This document shows positions 34,788-44,500 of a DNA stretch of 64,000 bases, piece by piece. The DNA is from Spirosoma sp. Lineage in GTDB: Bacteria > Bacteroidota > Bacteroidia > Cytophagales > Spirosomataceae. The position numbers and the translations under genes were made by a program. The DNA is taken from NCBI RefSeq assembly GCF_026391055.1, contig NZ_JAPLET010000010.1, positions 248,001 to 312,000 on the forward strand, written 5' to 3'. The notes below the pieces were generated by a model. It was not told where the DNA came from and searched no databases. It saw nothing but the letters and a program-made list of their open reading frames with translations. The first letter of the stretch is position 1; every line of letters begins with the position of its first letter.

Positions 34788-37700
34788 ATGGCCCAATCGA
34801 CTATTTTTACGAAGACATTTCAATTCGGTAACATGGCGGAACGAATCACCTACGGCAAAACATGGTGGGGACAACAATGGCTCAATGCACTGACCAGCAT
34901 TGACATGGCGAACCGATTGCCGCGGGGTAAAACTTACGCGAATAAAGGAGCGGTGCAGGGATTGTCCATTTCCCAGAATCAAATTAGTGCCTCGATTAAA
35001 GGAACCGCCCCCCGACCCTATAAATCAAAGTTATCGGTACCGCTGTTCTCTGAGCAGGAAAAAGAGTGGCTGCTGACCGAAATCCGGGAGAACCCAGCCA
35101 CGCTGGCGCAACTCCTGAACCGGCAACTTCCTCCCGAACTGACCGAATTTGCAGAGACGAGCGGCATTCAACTCTTCCCGCATTCGTTTCGGGACTTGTC
35201 GATGGGTTGCTCCTGCCCCGACGAAGCCGTGCCCTGCAAGCACTTGGCTGCCGTTATTTATACCATCGCCAATGAAATTGACCGGAATCCGTTTCTGGTT
35301 TTTCAACTGAAAGGGCTTGACATTTTGAGCGAGTTGCAAAAATTTCAGGTAGAAGGTATTCAGGGTGCGCTCGAAACGGTCCTGTCGTTTAAAGACATTG
35401 GCACCGACGATTTGCCCGACGACGAAGACTGGAAACCTAACGAAAAGGCGCAGGCCAATCTGGACTTCGCCACCATTCCGGCGCTGACTGACCAGCTTTT
35501 AGGGCTGCTCGCTACCGATGTTACCTTCACCAAAGGCGACTTTCATAAATCCTTGGCACGGGCATACAAGCTGTTTAGCAAGCCGGTTGACGTTGACCTG
35601 AACGAAGAGCGCAACACGGCTAGCGTACCAGCTTTCAGCGACAGCATTGAGTTGCAACTCGATGAGGTGATGACGGTCAAGAAAATTAATATGTTCAGCG
35701 AGCATGGCGAACCCCGGTCTATTCCAGGCTTCGACATGAGCGACCTGATGGCCTGGCTCAACACCCTCACCGAAGCCGACTGGGCCGAAATGAGTGATTC
35801 GGTGAGGGGTCTGTACCTAACCATGCAGTTTGCAGCCGCGCTGCTGCGCAGGGGTGCCGTTGTGCCCCAGCTCCTGCGCGTGGGGCCAACAGAAGAGCAA
35901 TACCGGGTTCGGTGGCTCCCCGCTACGCTTAATGAGACCGTAAAACGCCAGACCGATTTGTTGGCCGCGCAACTGCCGCCCACGCTACTTACGGTGCGCT
36001 GGCAAAAGGAATGGCTCGCTCTACCCGATGAGCAGCAGGTGCTAACACTATGTTCGTTGTTCCTGCGCCGGGCCATCAAACCTGCTACCGTTGAACTCTG
36101 GGAACGTTGGCCTCTGGAAGACGCCGACCGGCTCTTTTTCGGGGTCGAAACGATCCGCTTTGAAGGATTTGGCCGGAAGGAAATGCCGCTAGCCATGCAG
36201 CTTTGGGTGAGTGATTTCTTTCTGACCCATAAACGGTTTGTACCCATTCTGGCCGTTGAAGATAGCGAATCGGGCGATGAATTCCGGCTGAGTCTGCTTA
36301 TCCGCGACCGCGAAGCCCCCACCATCAACGGGGCGCCAACTGCCCCAATTCCCTTGCCGGACCTGCTCGACAAACGCGCTAACGGCATCGACCGCCATCA
36401 GCGCATCCGGATGGCCGTTTTACAGGATTTACTGGTGCTGGCGCGGCACTTTCCCGATCTGGCTAAACTGACCAAAACGGGAGGCCCGGCCTATTTGGCT
36501 TATACGCCCGAACAGTTCGTGAAAGTCCTGCTGGAACAACTGCCCCGAATGCAGTTGCTCGGCATTGCGCTGTTGTTGCCTAAGTCGCTCCAGCACTGGG
36601 TCCGCCCCACAGCGGGTGGACGGCTAAAGGCCAAAGTTACGGCCAACAATGCCTTTATGCGGCTGGACGACATGCTGACCTTCGATTGGCAGATTGCCCT
36701 CGGTAGCGACATGGTGAGCGTAAAAGAGTTCCAGAAGCTGGTAGGCCGCACCACGGGGCTGGTTAAAATCAAAGATCAGTACGTGCTCGTCGATCCAACC
36801 GAACTGAACAAGCTTTATAAACAACTCGAAAATCCACCCGAACTAACGGGCACTGAACTGCTTCGGGCGGCTTTATCGGAAGAGTTCCGGGGCAATCGGG
36901 TTGGCCTGACGGCCGATGTGCGGGAGTTGATTCGGCAGTTTACCGAAAGTGAATCGCAGCCCCTCCCCGACTCGCTGGATGCGACCCTTCGCCCGTATCA
37001 ACAGCGTGGTTACGACTGGCTCATTAAAAATACGGCTCTCGGTATGGGTAGTTTGCTGGCCGATGACATGGGCCTTGGAAAAACCCTTCAGGTCATTGCG
37101 CTGCTACTAAAATTCAAACAGGAAGGGAGATTCAAGAAACAAAAGGGACTGGTTGTATTACCTACGACCCTGCTGACCAACTGGCAAAAAGAAATTGCCC
37201 GGTTCGCGCCGGAGTTGCAGGCCCGGATTTACCATGGCTCCAACCGAAAGCTCCCCACCGAACGCAACGGCGAGTATGACCTGCTGTTGACGACCTACGG
37301 CGTTATCCGGAGTGATCTGAACGAACTGAAGAAGATAACCTGGGCGGTGGTGGTCATCGACGAAGCACAGAACATCAAAAACGCCGATACCGAACAAACA
37401 AAAGCCGTTAAAGCCCTAAAATCGCCCATACGCATTGCCTTGAGCGGTACGCCAGTCGAGAACCGGTTGTCGGAGTTCTGGAGCATTATGGATTTCGTCA
37501 ACAAAGGGTATCTGGGCGGGCTGACCAAATTTAATGAGGAGTTCGGCAAGCCGATTCAGCAGGAGCGCGACCACCAGAAACTCGACCAGTTCCGGCGCAT
37601 TACCAGTCCGTTCCTACTCCGTCGCGTCAAAACCGACCGCACCATCATCAGCGATCTTCCCGATAAAATCGAGACTAACCAGTTTTGCGCCCTCACGACC

Positions 37701-38390
37701 GAGCAGGCCGTGCTCTACCAGAGTGTGGTGCAGGAAAGCTTACGGGCCATTGAAGAGAAAGACGGTATTGCGCGCCGGGGTCTGGTGCTGAAACTCATGA
37801 CAGCTCTCAAGCAGATTGGCAATCACCCGCATCAATACCTCAAGAAAGGTAATGCGGCTCCGTCGCTGTCCGGCAAGGCAACACTCTTGCTTAGCTTACT
37901 CGAAACGATTTACGCTAACCACGAAAAGGTGTTGATCTTCACCCAGTACAAGGAGATGGGTGAGCTACTGACCCAGTTCATTCAACAGTCATTTGGCACG
38001 CAGCCGTTGTTTCTGCACGGCGGCACCTCCCGGCCCGAACGCGACCGGATGGTGGAGCAATTCCAGCGAAACCGCAGTGACCACACGTTCATACTATCAC
38101 TCAAAGCGGGCGGTACGGGACTTAACCTGACCCAGGCCAACCACGTTATTCACTTCGATTTATGGTGGAATCCGGCGGTGGAGTCGCAAGCCACCGACCG
38201 TGCTTTCCGTATCGGCCAGACAAAGAACGTCATGGTTTACCGACTCATGAACCAGGGCACACTGGAAGAGAAAATCGACGCCATGATTCGTTCTAAACGC
38301 GAACTCGCCGACCTCAGCGTCAAAACTGGCGAAACCTGGCTTGGTGATTTGAGTGATGATGAGTTGAAAGAACTGGTGGCGTTGGGGTAG
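34788..38390 (+). CDS. SWIM zinc finger-SNF2 helicase fusion
   Basis: A protein of about 1200 residues. The N-terminus (TYGKTWWGQQWLNAL, residues about 22-36) and the SWIM motif CSCPDEAVPCKHLAAV (about 141-156, pattern CxCxnCxH) match a protein that in many bacteria is encoded separately, upstream of an SNF2 helicase. Here it is joined to it. A helical middle part leads into the helicase: Walker A LADDMGLGKTLQ near 757, DEAQ box VIDEAQNIK near 856, motif V-VI TGLNLTQANHVIHFDLWWNP and QATDRAFRIGQT near 1120-1140. It is probably a DNA or RNA polymerase remodeller of the RapA/HepA kind. The start lies between GTG 34770, ATG 34788 and ATG 34833. Confidence 0.92.
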   Translation: MAQSTIFTKTFQFGNMAERITYGKTWWGQQWLNALTSIDMANRLPRGKTYANKGAVQGLSISQNQISASIKGTAPRPYKSKLSVPLFSEQEKEWLLTEIRENPATLAQLLNRQLPPELTEFAETSGIQLFPHSFRDLSMGCSCPDEAVPCKHLAAVIYTIANEIDRNPFLVFQLKGLDILSELQKFQVEGIQGALETVLSFKDIGTDDLPDDEDWKPNEKAQANLDFATIPALTDQLLGLLATDVTFTKGDFHKSLARAYKLFSKPVDVDLNEERNTASVPAFSDSIELQLDEVMTVKKINMFSEHGEPRSIPGFDMSDLMAWLNTLTEADWAEMSDSVRGLYLTMQFAAALLRRGAVVPQLLRVGPTEEQYRVRWLPATLNETVKRQTDLLAAQLPPTLLTVRWQKEWLALPDEQQVLTLCSLFLRRAIKPATVELWERWPLEDADRLFFGVETIRFEGFGRKEMPLAMQLWVSDFFLTHKRFVPILAVEDSESGDEFRLSLLIRDREAPTINGAPTAPIPLPDLLDKRANGIDRHQRIRMAVLQDLLVLARHFPDLAKLTKTGGPAYLAYTPEQFVKVLLEQLPRMQLLGIALLLPKSLQHWVRPTAGGRLKAKVTANNAFMRLDDMLTFDWQIALGSDMVSVKEFQKLVGRTTGLVKIKDQYVLVDPTELNKLYKQLENPPELTGTELLRAALSEEFRGNRVGLTADVRELIRQFTESESQPLPDSLDATLRPYQQRGYDWLIKNTALGMGSLLADDMGLGKTLQVIALLLKFKQEGRFKKQKGLVVLPTTLLTNWQKEIARFAPELQARIYHGSNRKLPTERNGEYDLLLTTYGVIRSDLNELKKITWAVVVIDEAQNIKNADTEQTKAVKALKSPIRIALSGTPVENRLSEFWSIMDFVNKGYLGGLTKFNEEFGKPIQQERDHQKLDQFRRITSPFLLRRVKTDRTIISDLPDKIETNQFCALTTEQAVLYQSVVQESLRAIEEKDGIARRGLVLKLMTALKQIGNHPHQYLKKGNAAPSLSGKATLLLSLLETIYANHEKVLIFTQYKEMGELLTQFIQQSFGTQPLFLHGGTSRPERDRMVEQFQRNRSDHTFILSLKAGGTGLNLTQANHVIHFDLWWNPAVESQATDRAFRIGQTKNVMVYRLMNQGTLEEKIDAMIRSKRELADLSVKTGETWLGDLSDDELKELVALG

Positions 38391-38435
38391 AGTCGTGTAG
38401 TACCGACCGTCACGGTCAGTACTACGCGACTCTAC
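38387..38435. terminator. Palindrome containing the helicase stop codon
   Basis: Near-perfect inverted arms of about 23 bases (GTAGAGTCG with CGACTCTAC, and GTAGTAC with GTACTAC further in) centred on CGACCGTCACGGTC. The TAG stop of the SNF2 gene (38388-38390) is in the left arm. The inner 27 bases (38398-38424) resemble 47371-47397. It lies between convergent genes. Confidence 0.8.
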
Positions 38436-38442
38436 TATCTAT

Positions 38443-39819
38443 CTACACCTTCTTCGGATCGGGGTGTGTGTATGGGTTCCGATAATCCCGTGCCAGCATT
38501 TTAGTAGCTTCTTTATCACCCACCACTTCGCGCTTGACGGGGTCGTATACCATTGGACGGCCAGTTTTCATAGCCATGTTGGCCAGAATGCAGCTTGCCG
38601 TTGAGATGTGACCCTGCTCAATATCTGCAACAGGTCGGCTGTTTTTTTCGATAGCATCCAGGAAGTTAAGCATGTGCAGGCGCGTAGCCGGGGCTGCATT
38701 CAGCTCAATTTTCGGCGTGGTATCTTCCGTGACGTCTTCCGGGTATTTCTCTTTTTCGAAGAGAACATCGAAGTGGATTTTCTCGCCTTTACCGTCCGGA
38801 ATGAAGTCGCACTGCATGGTACTGCCCCACAGAGTGCCTTTTTCACCATACAGCGTGAAAGACCAGGGATAATCGGGATTGTTGGCCGTTCCCCAAGTTT
38901 TGTGATGCCACACACAGTTCAGTTCGTCGTACTCAAATAGCGCCGATTGCGTATCGGAGATGTTCGATTTACCCTCTTTCTGCACATAAATTCCACCGTG
39001 AGACGTAATCCGCTTGGGCCAGCCCAGGTTAAGCATCCAGCGGACGGTATCGAGCATGTGTACGCACATATCGCCCGTAATGCCGTTGCCATATTCCATG
39101 AATGTCCGCCACCAGCGCACGTGGGGTAAGCCATCGTAGGGACGCAACGGAGCCGGACCGGTCCACATTTCGTAGTCTAGGAAATCGGGGACCGGCTGAA
39201 CAGCTGGGTTGCCATTGTTCCGCATGTGCAGGTCGCACGACATCTCTACGTGCGATATTTTACCGAGCAATCCGGCGTCGACAATCCGCTTTTTAGCATC
39301 AATCAGGTGCGGGGTACTTTTCCGTTGCGTACCCACCTGCACCACTTTGTTGTATTTACGGGCGGCAGCAACCATCGCTTCGCCTTCCATCACGTCCACG
39401 CTGATGGGCTTCTGCACATACACATGCGACCCTGCCTTTACGCAGTCGATCATCTGGAGTGCGTGCCAATGGTCGGGGGTGCCGATGAGTACAATGTCCA
39501 TCTGGTTCTCGGCCAGCATTTTCTTATAATCGCCATACAGCTTGGGCGTTTTACCCGATTTCTGCCGCTGGCTAACCAGCTTGGCGGCACCGGCCAACAT
39601 ATTCTTGTCGACATCGCAGAGGGCAACCACTTCAACGGGTGCTACCTGAATCAGACGAAACAAATCACTTTTGCCGTACCAGCCCGTACCGATCAGGCCA
39701 ACCCGATAGGCTTTGGGCGGATTGATCAGATCCATCCCCCTCGCCCCAAAGGCCGAAAGAGCAAGTGAGGCAGTAGTGCCCTGTATAAAACGACGACGGT
39801 TGATATTGAAAATATCCAT
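38443..39819 (-). CDS. Gfo/Idh/MocA-family oxidoreductase with Tat signal
   Basis: A 458-residue exported NAD(P)-dependent sugar or inositol oxidoreductase-like protein. The N-terminal NRRRFIQGTTASLALSAFG is a twin-arginine signal, so the protein should leave the cytosol folded with its cofactor. The Rossmann motif is VGLIGTGWYG, and DIVLIGTPDHWHALQMIDCVKAGSHVYVQKPIS carries the Lys of the family's EKP-like motif (here QKP). The C-terminal alpha/beta domain starts with GPAPLRPYDGLPHVRWWRTFMEYGNG. It is upstream-adjacent in transcription to nothing else; the esterase-like gene lies 282 bases beyond on the same strand. The substrate is unknown. Confidence 0.9.
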   Translation of the reverse strand: MDIFNINRRRFIQGTTASLALSAFGARGMDLINPPKAYRVGLIGTGWYGKSDLFRLIQVAPVEVVALCDVDKNMLAGAAKLVSQRQKSGKTPKLYGDYKKMLAENQMDIVLIGTPDHWHALQMIDCVKAGSHVYVQKPISVDVMEGEAMVAAARKYNKVVQVGTQRKSTPHLIDAKKRIVDAGLLGKISHVEMSCDLHMRNNGNPAVQPVPDFLDYEMWTGPAPLRPYDGLPHVRWWRTFMEYGNGITGDMCVHMLDTVRWMLNLGWPKRITSHGGIYVQKEGKSNISDTQSALFEYDELNCVWHHKTWGTANNPDYPWSFTLYGEKGTLWGSTMQCDFIPDGKGEKIHFDVLFEKEKYPEDVTEDTTPKIELNAAPATRLHMLNFLDAIEKNSRPVADIEQGHISTASCILANMAMKTGRPMVYDPVKREVVGDKEATKMLARDYRNPYTHPDPKKV

Positions 39820-40101
39820 GCGAATTAAGGTTTTTCAGACGGCAGAGCCGGGGTTATAGGAGATTAATGGTTTACATGCCTGATCAGGATTATTGGTTCG
39901 TAACAAGCACAAACACTAAACACAGACAGACACATTTATTACTTTAATTAGGATTGCGTTTGTTGTACAGCGACTCAAAAGTTGCGTACCCGACGGTACG
40001 AGATAAAGAGTACTGGATCGGCTTCTACAAACATTTCGTCGCTACGCGACCGACGTTGAACCTAATTTGTGCTCTCTAACAGCCGGGCTAAAGGCTACAA
40101 T

Positions 40102-41268
40102 CTATTTCACCAATGCCATTACAGCCTCATCGCCCATAACGGCGCGGGCCGGGCGGGGGTGGGCCGCATTGAAAACCGCTAAATCCGACGGTTCAAGCAG
40201 CTTGTTTGGCGACTCGTCAATCTGCCCATCTTTCATCACCCGGTTCAGATCCAGCTTTAGCTCTTTCGCCAGAAACCGGTAAGCGGCAGTACGCTTGCTG
40301 GGGCCGTAATCGTGGCCTTCCATTGGCAAGTGCACGTTTTCGACCCGGTCTTTAGCCCCATAATAACCGTAGATGGCCTGGATGTACGGAAACTCGACAT
40401 CCGGCGTGTTTTTTGTCCAGTCTTTCCCATCCGAAATCAGAATCATGGGGCGTGGAGCGGCTAAAGCAGCTAGTTCGACATTGCTTGTCTGGTGTGTAGG
40501 TCGTTTGTGAATGGGCATGCCGCTCTCGCAGGTACATCCGCCAAAGAAGTGCGCCGACACCATCACTACGGGTACCGACACTTTAATCCGCTGGTCAAGG
40601 GCGGTGAGCAGAAAGGTTTGCGTACCCCCACCCGATTCACCCGACATGGCCACCCGGTTTTTATCTACCTCGGGCAGGCTAGTCAGGAAGTCAAGCGACC
40701 GCATGCCGTTCAGGGTTTGCAGTTTCAGGGCTTCAGGGACCTTATGGGATGTCTGCTTCGAATCGCCGTAACCCAGCATGTCATACACAAAGACCACCGC
40801 ACCCATACGGGCCATCGTGGCGCACCGTTGCTGGGTTTGTTCAACAAAGCGGGCATCTTCTTTTGCTGCGTGACCATGCGGGCAGAGAACGGCCGGTATT
40901 TTCCCGGTTATAGTGAGGGGTTTATATAAGTTACCCGTTACAAAAACGCCCGGAATACTTTCGAAATACACATTTTCGACCGTGTAGCCATTCATCTTTT
41001 TCAGACTGTGGCGGACGGGCTGCAACGGAGCAAACTTTGGTTTGTCGGGCAGTTGCATTCCCTCGCGTATCCCCTGCCGAATGAGCTTGGCCCGAGCCTC
41101 CCAACTGGCGCGGTCGTGGTGAGTCTGGGCGAAAGTCTTTAATGCAGCCGCCCCTTCCGCTTCGGTGAAATACGCCCCCTGACATAAATCCGGTCGGGCC
41201 GGATTGGGTTGCGCAAAAGCGGTTACTGTACTTAAAACGTATGAACTGACAAGCAATCGGAGGTTCAT
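40102..41268 (-). CDS. Secreted acetylxylan-esterase-like alpha/beta hydrolase
   Basis: A 388-residue hydrolase of the acetyl xylan esterase/dienelactone hydrolase type. Signal peptide MNLRLLVSSYVLSTVTAFAQ; oxyanion part IPAVLCPHGHA; GAVVFVYDMLGYGDSKQTSH; nucleophile elbow SGESGGGTQTF; catalytic His in MEGHDYGPSKR near residue 330. The domain begins after a helical N-terminus (YFTEAEGAAALKTFAQTHHDRASWEARAK). I chose ATG 41268; the extra 19 residues to 41325 are not a signal sequence. With the neighbouring Gfo/Idh/MocA gene it fits a sugar-degradation theme, inferred from context only. Confidence 0.88.
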   Translation of the reverse strand: MNLRLLVSSYVLSTVTAFAQPNPARPDLCQGAYFTEAEGAAALKTFAQTHHDRASWEARAKLIRQGIREGMQLPDKPKFAPLQPVRHSLKKMNGYTVENVYFESIPGVFVTGNLYKPLTITGKIPAVLCPHGHAAKEDARFVEQTQQRCATMARMGAVVFVYDMLGYGDSKQTSHKVPEALKLQTLNGMRSLDFLTSLPEVDKNRVAMSGESGGGTQTFLLTALDQRIKVSVPVVMVSAHFFGGCTCESGMPIHKRPTHQTSNVELAALAAPRPMILISDGKDWTKNTPDVEFPYIQAIYGYYGAKDRVENVHLPMEGHDYGPSKRTAAYRFLAKELKLDLNRVMKDGQIDESPNKLLEPSDLAVFNAAHPRPARAVMGDEAVMALVK

Positions 41269-41528
41269 GATAAGGAGTAATTTATTGAACACAAAGACAC
41301 GGAAATTTCGGCGCCGGGCGCACATTCCTTAATTCATACGCACGAGTTTAAATCAACCTCAAAAGATGGCTCTGCAGGACTCTTACTCCATAACCGGTTA
41401 GCTTATCGTGTAATTCTTATAGTTTAATCGAAAGATGTGCAAAAAATAATCTTCTGGCCGATTACTGCCTCCTGCGGCTATGAAGAAAACGGACAGGCTT
41501 AGCTGTATCTGCCTGATTAGATCCACAC

Positions 41529-44500
41529 TTAACTCGTCAATGCCTCTGGTGCATTTTCCTGACGTACCGGCTCCCCAACTGCCAGTGGCAACGTTATGGT
41601 GAACGTAGTTCCTACTTTTTCCTTACTCTCGACGTCTAAAGTCCCACCATGACATTCCACAAATTGGCGGGCAATAACAAGGCCCAGGCCGGTACCCTGT
41701 ATGCCGTTGGTGTTGCTCCCCCGGAAGAAAGCCTGAAACAGAGAAGTCTGTTCTTTAACCGGGATGCCTATACCAGCATCGATCACTTGTAAGATCAGGT
41801 TGTCGGGCGAAAAGATGACACGAAGGATAGGAGATGTAGTAACCGAGAATTTAAAGGCATTCGACAGCAGATTCATCAGCACATGCGTCATTAGTTTGGC
41901 ATCAAGATTCACCCACCGGGGCGTTCCTTCAATAAGCAATCGAACGCTTCGGTGATCGGCCCGTTCACTGAAGTGCGTGTCGATCAGGGTCTCACAAAGA
42001 CCAACGACATCTTCTGCGCGGGGAGCATATGTTATCTTTCCGGCTTCAATCTGACCAATGGTTAATACATCGGTCAGGAGCGAGCTAAACTGGGCGATCT
42101 GCTTTTCAATTACCCCCAGGTGCTTCTGGATGGAGGCCCGGGCAGTAGCAGCAGGCGCGTCGAGATACAGCTTGATCAGTTCCACACTAGACTGAATAGT
42201 AGTCATCGGCGTACGGAACTCATGAGAAGCCGTTGAGACAAACTGAGACTTGAGCTGGTTTAACTCCTGCTCCCGCAGGAGCGACTTCTGAAGAACGAAC
42301 TCTTTTTCTTTCTGGACGGTCACATCGCTGGCAATTCCAATATGACGCAGCGCATTACCCGCTTCATCACGGATGGTGAAGCTACGAATCAACAGCCAGC
42401 GTAAAGGCGCATCGTTAGTCTGTAATCTACAATATAACTCTCCATCTATACCCGCCTTATATTGTTCCATAAATGCCCGTACCGCCGGTACATCTTCGGC
42501 GAGAACGGTTTCCATAAACGAAAGCGGCCTCTCCTTTAATTGCTCAAGGGTCGTGTTCCAAACTCGTTCAAAGGCCGTGTTTACATACAGCAATCGAAAC
42601 GGCTTGGCCGAATGGATCCAGAATACTTCGTCAACATTTTCAGCAATTTCCTGAAAGCGCTGTTCACTTTCCTGCAATTGCTGCTGGGCAGCCTGCTGTT
42701 CTACCTTTGGCTGGAGCAACTGCATGTGGAGTGCCTGATCCTGCAACTCCTGCTTCTGTTGCAATACCTCACTGGTACGTGCCTGTACCTCTTTTTGCAA
42801 ATAAACCTGTTGCGCTTTTATCCGGTTGACCCGCAGACGGTATACGCCGTAGAGTGTTCCCAGCAAGAACAAGGTCATGAGCGTTTTAAACCACCAGGTA
42901 AGCCAAAAAGGGGGCATAATAACAACTGTTAGTGATGTTCCTTTGCTATTCCACAGCCCATCATTATTGGAGGCTTTCACCCGGAACGTGTAGGTGCCGG
43001 GATCGAGGTTCGTATAGGTTGCGGTCCGTTTTGTACCGATATAATTCCATGCTGCATCAAACCCCTCCAGCTTGTAAGCGTATTGATTTTTTTCGGGGAC
43101 GGTATAATTGAGGGCAGCGAATTCGAAGGTAAATACGGATTCTTTATACGATAGGGTAATCAGGTCTGTTTCGCTGATGTGACTGTGAATCAGCTCGTGC
43201 TTATCGCCAACCGAAACCGGTTTGTTAAAAACAAGGAAATCGGTAATGTAGACCGGCGGAATAAATGTATTCTTTTTCAGGCTATCCGGATGAAACGTAC
43301 TGAACCCGTTCACACCGCCGAAAAAGAGTTGGCCATCCGTGGTCTGGAAACTGGAATTATCCCTGAACTCGTTTCCCTGTAATCCGTCGGAGTGCCCAAA
43401 ATTCTGAAACGTCTTCGTTCGGGGATCGAACCGGGAGAGGCCGTTATTCGTACTAAGCCAAAGAATATTTTTGCGATCTTTCTGGATAGCAAAAACAATA
43501 TTGCTGGCCAGTCCTTCTTTTTCGGTGTAGGCTTTGAACGTCTGCTTACTTGTGTCAAAATAATTTACACCACCACCCACGGTACCTATCCACAAGTTAC
43601 CATGATCGGCTCCGAGAATGGACTGCACATTATCATTGGACAGGCTGTGTTTGTTTTGCGGATCGTGCTGATACCGCGTGAATCGTTTACGCGCACGATC
43701 AAGCCGATTTAACCCTTTGTACGTACCTACCCAAATGTCGCCGTTAGTATCCTGAAAAACAGCCGTTACTATATTATCACTAATACTTGTTTTATCATCA
43801 GGATTTGTACGATAATGAGTAAACGTACCATCCTTGACGTTGTAGAAGTTAAGTCCGCCCTTCCAGGTACCTACCCAGATATTCCCGTCCCGGTCTTTAA
43901 ACAGGTTGTTTACATCGGAAATAGACAGACTCCGGCTATCATTTGCTTTGGGTAAATGATGCTTGGAAATACCGGTTTTAACATTAAAAAAGTCAAAGCC
44001 GCCATTATGAAACCCAAGCCCCAGCACATCGGGTGCAACACGAATTACGGATATGACATGGTTGTTGCTAATCGAATTCCGATCTTTATAGGAGTGTCTG
44101 TATTGCGTGAAGCGTTTTGTCTTTCGGTCAAACAGGTTTAGTCCTCCGCCATCGGTGCCGATCCAGATGTAATTTTCGTTTCCCGACGGATCACCACAAA
44201 TAGCTAATACAACATTATTACTCAGGCTTCGGGGATCGTTGGCAATCTGCCGGTAAGAGTCAAACTTTCTACCAAATCTGGGCACAAAATTTACGCCCCC
44301 GGCATAGGTGCCAATCCAGATGTTATCTGCATTATCCCGATAAATGCAATAGACCGAATTGTTATTCAGCGTACCATTGTCATCGGGATTGTTCTGATAG
44401 GTTGTGAATAGATCTGTTCGTTTGTCGTATATACTAATGCCCCCGTTTTCAGTACCTATCCACAAGTTACCGCTCCGATCTTCCATCACGGAGAGAATAT

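Noticed and set aside
35543..36388. A 281-codon minus-strand frame inside the SNF2 gene.
   Set aside because: Antisense shadow of a recognisable helicase protein, with Ser/Arg-rich unnatural composition.
39980..40075. A possible structured RNA in the gap before the esterase-like gene (CTACAAACATTTCGTCGCTACGCG).
   Set aside because: Only short self-complementary pieces are present and no conserved motif or promoter is convincing.
41269..41330. A possible mobile element end marked by GAACACAAAGACACGG.
   Set aside because: Short ACACAAAGACACG-type motifs are frequent background in intergenic DNA and no inverted partner or target duplication is visible.
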